Source of the DNA: Croceibacterium_A sp039920345
GTDB taxonomy: Bacteria; Pseudomonadota; Alphaproteobacteria; Sphingomonadales; Sphingomonadaceae
Assembly: GCA_039920345.1 (NCBI GenBank)
Contig: JBDSDZ010000011.1
Span: 1-29,955 of the forward strand
Reading direction: 5' to 3'
DNA length: 29,955 nucleotides
Below the pieces are notes generated by a model, which saw only the letters and a list, made by a program, of their open reading frames with translations, searched no databases and was not told the origin of the DNA. The position numbers and the translations under genes are program-made. Positions 24,055-29,955 of this stretch are shown piece by piece. Within the stretch, counting starts at the first letter, position 1; every line of letters begins with the position of its first letter.

Positions 24055-26205
24055 GTGCCGCGTTCGGGCTTCTATCTGTGCTGCTGCGTATTGGCGTTCT
24101 GCGCCACTGCCGCGCGTGCGCAGACGCAGGAATCCCCCCCGATTCTCCAACCGCCGACCGACGTACAACCGGGTTCGACCCCGCAGCGCATTGCGCCGGT
24201 GCAACCTTCGGCCTCCGTGCCCGCTGCCATCGCGCCCGGACCGCTGGTCTATACACCCGCCGATTTTGCCCAGTACGCACCGCGCAGCGCGCTCGACATG
24301 CTGCAGCAGGTGCCCGGCTTCAACATCCAGGAAAGTTTTGGCCAGGGCCGCGGGCTGGGCGAGGCGACGGGCAATGTCCTGCTCAACGGCGAGCGGATCT
24401 CGAGCAAGTCGGACTCCGTCTCGACGCGGCTCAGCCGCATTGCCGCGGCCAACGTCATCCGCATCGAATTTGTCGATGGCGCGACGCTCGACATTCCCGG
24501 TCTTTCGGGCCGGGTAGCGAACATCATCGCCCGGCAATCGCAAGGCATACGCGGCCAGTTCGAATGGACGCCGCAGTTGCCGACCGACTTTGCCCAAGCC
24601 CGCTGGACTGGCGCAAAGGTGTCGGTGACGGGCAGCCAGGGGCCGGTGGGCTATACCCTCGCGATCGACAACAGTCCGTTTATCGGCGGCACGGGCGGCC
24701 CCAATTTCATCACCGATCGTTTCGGCGTGGTCGAGCAGCGCTTCAGCCAGACCGACAGCGTCATGCAGAACCCCAAAGTCAGCGGCCAGTTTCGCATCGA
24801 TGGGCCCGGCAGTTCGATCGGCAACTTCAGCGCGGCCTACCAATGGAGCTGGCTGCGCTCGGGCGAAGATGAAAATGTTGTCGCTGCTGCGGGCGCGCCC
24901 TCGCTCTTGAAGCTTCTGCGCTCGCGCAACGACGGCCACAATTACGAGATCGGCGGCGATGTCGAGTTCGCTGCGGGTCCCGGCCGGCTCAAGCTGATCG
25001 GACTGGAAAGCTTCCGCCAGTCGACGTTTTCCACCGAGCTCATTACCGATCCCGATACCGGCGCGGCGCGCTATGGCAGCCGGTTTACGCAGGCGAGCAA
25101 CAGCGGCGAACACATTGCCCGCGGCGAATATCGCTGGAAGATGTTCGGTGGCGATGTCCAGTTATCGGGCGAGGCGGCGTACAACCGACTGAACAACGTG
25201 GCTGGCTTTGCGCTGCTGACGACGGCGGGAGATTTCCGGCCGATTCCGTTTCCGTCGGGCACCGGCGGCGTGACCGAGGACCGCTACGAAGGCATCCTTT
25301 CGTTCGGACGCCCGCTGGCGCACAATGTGACATTGCAGGTCAGCGCCGGCGGCGAATACTCGCAGATTGCCCAGACGGGTGCGAACGCCCTGTCGCGCAG
25401 CTTCAAGCGGCCCAAGGGCTCGCTCTCGTTGTCGTGGAAGCCATCTGACGGGATGGACGTATCGTTCAAGGCGGCGCGCAAGGTGGGCCAGCTCAATTTC
25501 AGCGATTTTCTTGCCGATGTGAATTTGCAGAACAACAACACCAATGCCGGCAATAACGAATTGCGTCCGCAACAGAGCTGGGAGTTCGATGTCCAACTTT
25601 CCAAAAGCCTGGGTCAATGGGGATCGATGACGGTCAACGTTTCGAACGATTACATTCAGGACTACGTGGCCGTTGTGCCGCTGCCAAGCGGCGGCGAATC
25701 GGTCGGCAATATTGATTCGGCGCGCAGCTATGGCGTCCAGTTGAACAGCACGATCAGGTTTGATCCCCTGGGCATTCCGGGAGCCAAGGTCGACGTCGAC
25801 TTGAGCTGGCTGCACACCCAGCTTTCTGACCCCCTGACGGGGCTGGCACGCGAGTTCGACAAGGCGCAGCCCTACAGCGTCAATGTCCAGTTCCGGCATG
25901 ACCTGCCGGGCAGCAACTGGGCTTATGGCGCTAGCGTGCGCACCTCGGGAATCCGACCGTATTACCGGCTGGCCGAGTTTGGCTACGATCACAACTTGCG
26001 TACCGCGCTCGGCGTGTTCGTGGAAAACAAGGATGTGTTCGGCCTGACAGTGCAGGCGCGTCTCAACAACATCCTGGAAAATCAGTCAGTTCTCGACCGC
26101 TACGTCTATGCCGGTCCGCGCAACAGCGCGCCGCTGCTGTTTCATGAAGATCGCCGACGCGAAGTCGGTCACCTTGTGAACTTCACGGTCAAGGGCAACT
26201 TCTGA
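24055..26205 (+). CDS. TonB-dependent receptor (short, plug-containing), copy 2
   Basis: 716 residues from the GTG at 24055, with GGGAGA four bases upstream. A signal peptide (Cys-rich core FYLCCCVLAFCATAARA) is followed by a Pro-rich linker. The plug carries LDMLQQVPGF, NVLLNGER and IRIEFVDGATL, close matches to copy 1, and the barrel ends in FTVKGNF. The two proteins align over their whole length by eye, so they are paralogs from a duplication. The linker before the plug is longer in copy 2. The function is presumed outer-membrane uptake linked to the amidase between them. Confidence 0.88.
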   Translation: MPRSGFYLCCCVLAFCATAARAQTQESPPILQPPTDVQPGSTPQRIAPVQPSASVPAAIAPGPLVYTPADFAQYAPRSALDMLQQVPGFNIQESFGQGRGLGEATGNVLLNGERISSKSDSVSTRLSRIAAANVIRIEFVDGATLDIPGLSGRVANIIARQSQGIRGQFEWTPQLPTDFAQARWTGAKVSVTGSQGPVGYTLAIDNSPFIGGTGGPNFITDRFGVVEQRFSQTDSVMQNPKVSGQFRIDGPGSSIGNFSAAYQWSWLRSGEDENVVAAAGAPSLLKLLRSRNDGHNYEIGGDVEFAAGPGRLKLIGLESFRQSTFSTELITDPDTGAARYGSRFTQASNSGEHIARGEYRWKMFGGDVQLSGEAAYNRLNNVAGFALLTTAGDFRPIPFPSGTGGVTEDRYEGILSFGRPLAHNVTLQVSAGGEYSQIAQTGANALSRSFKRPKGSLSLSWKPSDGMDVSFKAARKVGQLNFSDFLADVNLQNNNTNAGNNELRPQQSWEFDVQLSKSLGQWGSMTVNVSNDYIQDYVAVVPLPSGGESVGNIDSARSYGVQLNSTIRFDPLGIPGAKVDVDLSWLHTQLSDPLTGLAREFDKAQPYSVNVQFRHDLPGSNWAYGASVRTSGIRPYYRLAEFGYDHNLRTALGVFVENKDVFGLTVQARLNNILENQSVLDRYVYAGPRNSAPLLFHEDRRREVGHLVNFTVKGNF

Positions 26206-26250
26206 TAGCCCCGCGGCCTCCCCGCGCCTGCGGGAAGACCGACGGTGGAC

Positions 26251-27840
26251 TTACTTCTTGGCCGGGGCTTTCTTGGCCGCAGGCTTAGCAGCCGCCGACT
26301 TCTTGGCCGGAGCCTTGTCAGCAGCAGCCTTGGCCGGGGCCTTGGCGGCAGCGGCCTTCGGAGCCTTGGCGGTAGCAGCCTTCGCGGCGGGCTTTTCAGC
26401 CTTGGCGGGGGCAACAGCCTTCTTGGCCGGTGCTTTTTCAGCCGGAGCCTTTGCAGCCGGAGCCTTCTTGGCAGCGGCCTTCTTCGCGGCAGGCTTGGCG
26501 GCCGGGGCGGTCTCTTCCGCTTCGATCGCGGCTTCCAGTTCCTCGCGGGTTACCGAACGCTCGGTCACCGCAGCCTTGTCGAACATGAAGTCGACCACCT
26601 TGTCCTCGTACAGCGGCGCGCGCAGCTGGGCCTGGACCATCGGCTCGCTGCGCACATACTCGACGAACCGTTCGCGATCTTCGGGGCGATACTGCTGTGC
26701 GGCCTGCTGGATCAGCATGCCCATTTCCTGCGCGCTGACTTCGACGCCATTGGCCTGGCCGATTTCGGACAGTAGCAGGCCCAGGCGCACACGGCGCTCG
26801 GCAATGCGCTTGTAGTCGTCCTTCTCGGCTTCGATTTCGGCCAAGCCGGCGGCGGGATCGTCTTCCTTGGCGATTTCGGCCCGGAGCTGCTGCCAGATCT
26901 GCTCGAACTCGGCTTCGACCATCGTTTCGGGCACCGCGAAATCGTGCGCCGAGGCGAGCGTGTCGAGCAACTGGCGTTTCATCTGGGTGCGGGTCAGGCC
27001 AGCTGATTCCTGCTCCAGCTGGACGCGCACCAGTTCCTTAAGTTTGTCGAGGCTGTCGAGCCCGAGCGACTTGGCGAACGCTTCGTCCACCTTGGTTTCG
27101 CCGGGCACTTTGACCTGCTGCACGGTCACGTCGAACTCGGCGTCCTTGCCCTTCAGGTCGGCGGCCGGATAGTCGGCCGGGAACGTGACCTTGATGGTCT
27201 TGGTGTCGCCGGTCTTGGCGCCGGTCAGCTGGTCTTCGAAGCCGGGGATGAACTGGCCGGAACCGATCACCAGCGGGGTCGCTTCAGCCTTGCCGCCATC
27301 AAACTCGTGGCCATCGACACGGCCGACGAAATCGATGATCAGCTGGTCGCCGTCGGCGGCTTTCCGGGTCTTCGGGGCGTCGGTGTAGCTCTTCTGGTTG
27401 GCGCCGAGGCGCTGCAGGGCTTCGTCGAGCTGCGCGTCGCTGACCGCAACCGTCAGGCGTTCGAGCTTGATGCCGTCCACCTTGGGCGCGGCAATATCGG
27501 GCAGCACTTCGACTTCGACCTTGAGCTCGGCGTCCTTGCCTTCGGCATAGCCGGCATTCAGGTCCACCTTGGGCTGCAGCGCGGGGCGCAGCTTCTTCTC
27601 GCGCAGCAGGGTATCGATCGATTCCTGCACGCTGGCGTTGAACGCATCCGAATGCAGGGCCGGGCCGTGCATCTTCTTGATCAGGTTGGCGGGAACCTTG
27701 CCGGGGCGGAAGCCGGGCATTTTGACCTGCGGCGCAACTTTCTTGACCTCGGCATCGATCCGCGCGGCAATTTCCTTGGCCGGGATCTTCAGCGTGTAGG
27801 CGCGCTTGAGCCCGTCATTGGTCGTTTCAACGATCTGCAT
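26251..27840 (-). CDS. tig: Trigger factor with Lys/Ala/Pro-rich C-terminal tail
   Basis: 529 residues. The ribosome-binding domain has the signature GFRPGKVP (43-50). The FKBP-type prolyl isomerase domain spans about 150-245, with IDFVGRVDG and PGFEDQLTGAKTGD. The helical chaperone domain ends around residue 435. Residues 442-529 are an 88-residue tail with 24 Lys and mostly Ala and Pro besides, like histone H1 or AlgP/H-NS-unrelated PAKK repeats. Usual trigger factors are about 430-450 residues, so the tail is an addition. It is encoded by 26254-26517 and has no stop or frameshift before it. Trigger factor folds nascent chains at the ribosome exit; the tail could bind RNA or DNA. Confidence 0.95.
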   Translation of the reverse strand: MQIVETTNDGLKRAYTLKIPAKEIAARIDAEVKKVAPQVKMPGFRPGKVPANLIKKMHGPALHSDAFNASVQESIDTLLREKKLRPALQPKVDLNAGYAEGKDAELKVEVEVLPDIAAPKVDGIKLERLTVAVSDAQLDEALQRLGANQKSYTDAPKTRKAADGDQLIIDFVGRVDGHEFDGGKAEATPLVIGSGQFIPGFEDQLTGAKTGDTKTIKVTFPADYPAADLKGKDAEFDVTVQQVKVPGETKVDEAFAKSLGLDSLDKLKELVRVQLEQESAGLTRTQMKRQLLDTLASAHDFAVPETMVEAEFEQIWQQLRAEIAKEDDPAAGLAEIEAEKDDYKRIAERRVRLGLLLSEIGQANGVEVSAQEMGMLIQQAAQQYRPEDRERFVEYVRSEPMVQAQLRAPLYEDKVVDFMFDKAAVTERSVTREELEAAIEAEETAPAAKPAAKKAAAKKAPAAKAPAEKAPAKKAVAPAKAEKPAAKAATAKAPKAAAAKAPAKAAADKAPAKKSAAAKPAAKKAPAKK

Positions 27841-27898
27841 TCCAAAACCTTTTCAAACATTCTCTCTGAGCCGTCCCGCCCGAAACGCTCGGGGGGAC

Positions 27899-27983
27899 TG
27901 GTGCGGGCGAAGGGACTCGAACCCCCACATCTTGCGATACTGGTACCTAAAACCAGCGCGTCTACCAGTTCCGCCACGCCCGC
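27899..27983 (-). tRNA. tRNA-Leu (anticodon UAG)
   Basis: On the minus strand the acceptor stem GCGGGCG/CGCCCGC is perfect. The anticodon arm is CTGGT-TTTAGGT-ACCAG, giving anticodon TAG (reads CUN codons, mainly CUA/CUG). A long variable arm is present as in class II tRNAs. GGTTCGAGTCC forms the T loop, discriminator A and a genome-encoded CCA end the 85-nt gene. It lies 58 bp upstream of tig in the same direction. Confidence 0.96.
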
Positions 27984-28086
27984 GGCTCGACGAATCCCAG
28001 CAGGCTGGCTGCCTGCGAAACAGGGATGCGCCGTTATACGCACGGGCTGGAAAGGGCAAGCGCCACGGCAGTCCGATTGCGGCGGT

Positions 28087-28112
28087 GGAACGCAGGTGCG
28101 CGACCGGGCGTT
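28087..28112 (+). promoter_or_regulatory. EcfG-type general stress promoter of the small repeat protein
   Basis: GGAAC (28087-28091), 17 bases, then CGTT (28109-28112), an exact match to the EcfG consensus with the longer allowed spacer. The start site would be near 28119, directly ahead of the AAAGGAG ribosome-binding site (28121-28127), giving a very short leader of about 15 nt. Confidence 0.65.
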
Positions 28113-28134
28113 GTCAGGGCAAAGGAGTAATCCG

Positions 28135-28359
28135 ATGAACGCCTCTAATTCCTCGCAGCCGCTGATGGGCGGCGATACCGATTTCCCGGGCAACCAGCCC
28201 GACGAAGTCACTCCCGGCCAGGGTGACCAGGTCATGCCTGGCAGCGCTCCCGACGAAGTCGCGCCCGACCAGGGCGATTTCGTGCGCCCCGGCGGCTCGC
28301 CCAGCGAAGTGCCGTCGCAGCCCGACGCTGCGCCGAGCGAAACGCCCGCGCCGGATTGA
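28135..28359 (+). CDS. Small acidic 17-residue-repeat protein, function unknown
   Basis: 74 residues from the ATG at 28135, with a strong AAAGGAG site seven bases upstream. From residue 22 it consists of tandem 17-residue units opening PDEV, PDEV and PSEV (residues 22, 39 and 56), rich in Pro, Asp, Gly and Gln. The DNA unit is 51 bp (28198-28248, 28249-28299, then a degenerate third). No hydrophobic core, signal peptide or Cys is present, so it is probably disordered. An EcfG-type promoter directly ahead suggests induction by general stress. A hydrophilin-like role would fit but is inference. Confidence 0.75.
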   Translation: MNASNSSQPLMGGDTDFPGNQPDEVTPGQGDQVMPGSAPDEVAPDQGDFVRPGGSPSEVPSQPDAAPSETPAPD

Positions 28360-28391
28360 TTTTCTGCGCCCGCCGTGGCTAAGCGCGCGGG

Positions 28392-28709
28392 ATGAACGAG
28401 CAAACCCCCGAAGCGGCGCCCGAACAGGCCGCCACCAGCGGCGCAGATGTGCCGCCCGATCACTTGTCGATTGACCCGGAGAGCCAGCATTTCGATGCCG
28501 ACACGCTGCGCCGCGGCATCGGCATCCGGTTCAAGGGCGGGGTGCGCACCAACGTCGAGGAATACTCGATTTCGGAAGGCTGGATTCGCGTCCAGGCCGG
28601 CAAATCGATGGACCGCCGGGGCCGTCCGCTGACGATCAAGCTCAGTGGCCCGGTCGAAGCCTGGTACGAAGACCTGGGCGATGACGCGCCGGTAGCGGCC
28701 AAGGCCTGA
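28392..28709 (+). CDS. DUF3297 family protein
   Basis: 105 residues. After a Glu/Ala-rich start, the core about 24-95 has the DUF3297 features: DHLSIDPESQHFD, then IGIRFKGGVRTNVEEYSISEGWIRV and GRPLTIKLSGPVEAWYE. It is a small, mainly beta, soluble protein common in proteobacteria, of unknown function. It follows the small repeat protein by 32 bp and may be co-transcribed from the EcfG-type promoter. Confidence 0.85.
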   Translation: MNEQTPEAAPEQAATSGADVPPDHLSIDPESQHFDADTLRRGIGIRFKGGVRTNVEEYSISEGWIRVQAGKSMDRRGRPLTIKLSGPVEAWYEDLGDDAPVAAKA

Positions 28710-28724
28710 GGGTAGCTGGCATTC

Positions 28725-28741
28725 TGGCAGTGCTACTGCCA
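28725..28741 (+). promoter_or_regulatory. Hairpin immediately upstream of nhaD
   Basis: TGGCAGT (28725-28731) and ACTGCCA (28735-28741) form a perfect 7-bp stem with a GCT loop. It ends 11 bases before the nhaD ATG, where a ribosome-binding site should be. No T run follows. No other Shine-Dalgarno sequence is visible, so the hairpin may control translation or mark the end of the DUF3297 transcript. Confidence 0.4.
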
Positions 28742-28752
28742 CATGGGCCGCC

Positions 28753-29955
28753 ATGACCCAGATCCTCATCGCCGTGTTCATGCTCGCTTACGCAGCCATC
28801 GCGTTCGAGGAGCCGTTGCGGATCAACAAGTCGGCCACCGCGCTGGTTGGCGCAGGCGCGCTGTGGACAATCTACGCGCTGGCGACCGGCAATCCGGATG
28901 TCGTCGACGGTGAGCTCAATGAAACGCTGATCAATACCGCGCAAATCGCCTTCTTCCTGATGGGGGCGATGACGGTGGTCGAAGTGGTCGACGCGCATGA
29001 CGGTTTCGACGTCATCACCTCGCGCCTCAAGGCCCGCACGCTGGCGGCGCTGCTGGTCTTCCTGTGCCTGGTAACCTTCTTCCTCAGCGCCGTGCTCGAC
29101 AACCTGACGACCACCATCGTCATGGTTTCACTGGTCAAGCGCCTTCTGCGCGAGCGCGATGACCGGCTGGTCATGGCCGGGATGATCGTGATCGCCGCCA
29201 ATGCCGGCGGCGCGTGGTCACCCATCGGCGATGTCACCACCACCATGCTGTGGATCGGCGGGCAGGTAACCACCTTGCCGATCGTCTCGCGGCTGTTCCT
29301 GCCTTCGCTGGTCAACCTGCTCGTGCCGATGGCGATCATCGCCTATTCGATGCGTGGCAAGGCGATCTTGGCGCCCGAAAAGGCCGATCTGGCCGACCGC
29401 GCGAGCACGACGACGCCGTTCGAACGCAACCTGATGTTCGTCCTCGGCCTCGCAGCGCTGCTCTCGGTGCCCGTGTTCAAGGCAGTGACGCACCTGCCGC
29501 CGTTCCTCGGCATCCTCACCGGCCTTGGCGTGATCTGGACCATCGGCGAGCTGCTTCACCGCAACAAGCCGTGGGCCGAGAAGCAACACGTCACCATCGC
29601 GCACGCGATGACCCGGATCGACATGAACGCGATCGTGTTCTTCATCGGTATCCTGCTGGCAGTGGCGACGCTGGAGCACGCCGGTATCCTGACCGGCCTG
29701 GCGATGTGGCTGGACCAGGTTTTTGGTCGGCTCGACCTGATCGTGTTCACCATCGGGCTGGTCAGCGCCGTGATCGACAATGTCCCGATGGTCGCTGCGG
29801 CGATGGGAATGTACAGTATGGCCGCTTATCCGCAGGACAGCTTCCTGTGGGAATTCATGGCTTATTGTGCGGGCACCGGCGGCTCGATCCTGATCATCGG
29901 TTCAGCCGCCGGCGTGGCTGCGATGGGCATCGAGCGGATCGATTTCCTGTGGTAC
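28753..29955 (+). CDS. nhaD: NhaD-type Na+/H+ antiporter (3' end outside window)
   Basis: 401 residues are visible, open to the window edge. It is a polytopic membrane protein of about ten helices in view. Signature segments include LDNLTTTIVMVSL, NAGGAWSPIGDVTTTMLW and IDNVPMVAAAMGMYSM; these DN and GGAWSPIGDVTT motifs are typical of the NhaD/ArsB ion-transporter superfamily. NhaD expels Na+ (or Li+) in exchange for H+ and suits a slightly salt- or alkali-exposed life. The start ATG at 28753 fits the conserved beginning. It has no obvious ribosome-binding site. Confidence 0.92.
   Translation, partial: MTQILIAVFMLAYAAIAFEEPLRINKSATALVGAGALWTIYALATGNPDVVDGELNETLINTAQIAFFLMGAMTVVEVVDAHDGFDVITSRLKARTLAALLVFLCLVTFFLSAVLDNLTTTIVMVSLVKRLLRERDDRLVMAGMIVIAANAGGAWSPIGDVTTTMLWIGGQVTTLPIVSRLFLPSLVNLLVPMAIIAYSMRGKAILAPEKADLADRASTTTPFERNLMFVLGLAALLSVPVFKAVTHLPPFLGILTGLGVIWTIGELLHRNKPWAEKQHVTIAHAMTRIDMNAIVFFIGILLAVATLEHAGILTGLAMWLDQVFGRLDLIVFTIGLVSAVIDNVPMVAAAMGMYSMAAYPQDSFLWEFMAYCAGTGGSILIIGSAAGVAAMGIERIDFLWY

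Noticed and set aside
26251..26517. Frameshift or sequencing artefact creating the trigger factor tail
   Set aside because: The tail keeps a regular Lys/Ala/Pro pattern over 88 codons in one frame and ends in a proper stop, which random frameshifted DNA would not give.

Overview
The window is high-GC chromosomal DNA from an alphaproteobacterium, almost certainly a member of the Sphingomonadales. The evidence is the histidine phosphotransferase ChpT (CckA-ChpT-CtrA relay), a TorF-type porin, a DUF3297 protein, short TonB-dependent receptors, an rluD-like gene directly before rpoH, and two promoters that fit the alphaproteobacterial EcfG (general stress) consensus GGAAC-N16/17-CGTT. Most of the window is core chromosome. 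No insertion sequence, integrase, prophage or CRISPR array was seen.

Layout. 1-2322 (minus): an operon of a ParA-like ATPase, a protein with a ribbon-helix-helix-like C-terminus, and a TPR lipoprotein that runs off the window. 2562-4739 (plus): a secreted PQQ dehydrogenase-like protein with a C-terminal cytochrome c. 4755-5117 (minus): a single-domain response regulator behind an EcfG-type promoter. 5342-6082 (plus): a Crp/Fnr regulator. 6109-8002 (minus): der and a glyoxalase. 8102-8857 (plus): a SIMPL-domain protein. 8947-9699 (minus): a TorF porin. 9974-10777 (plus): a metallophosphoesterase. 10791-13012 (minus): M67 peptidase, chpT and an AmpD-like amidase, then the RNase P RNA. 13029-15005 (plus): an RluD-like pseudouridine synthase and rpoH, closed by a strong terminator. 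15066-15338 (minus): DUF4242. 15452-17547 (plus): mtgA, a CDF zinc exporter and a GFA protein, tightly packed. 17551-18039: a compact DUF559 nuclease-like gene framed by structured inverted repeats. 18049-20190 (minus): clpX and clpP. 20379-26205 (plus): two paralogous TonB-dependent receptors with a secreted amidase between them. 26251-27983 (minus): tRNA-Leu(UAG) and trigger factor with a long Lys/Ala/Pro tail. 28135-29955 (plus): a small repeat protein behind an EcfG-type promoter, DUF3297, and the start of an NhaD Na+/H+ antiporter.

Protein quality control and stress is a shared theme: rpoH, clpX, clpP, tig, two EcfG-type promoters and a heat-shock-like -35 element at clpP lie within 24 kb. 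Cell-wall and cell-cycle genes (mtgA, AmpD-like amidase, chpT, the ParA operon) form a second theme. The least explained elements are the DUF559 inverted-repeat cassette, the ParA/RHH/lipoprotein operon, the receptor-amidase-receptor cluster and the trigger factor tail. No intergenic stretch exceeds 300 bases.
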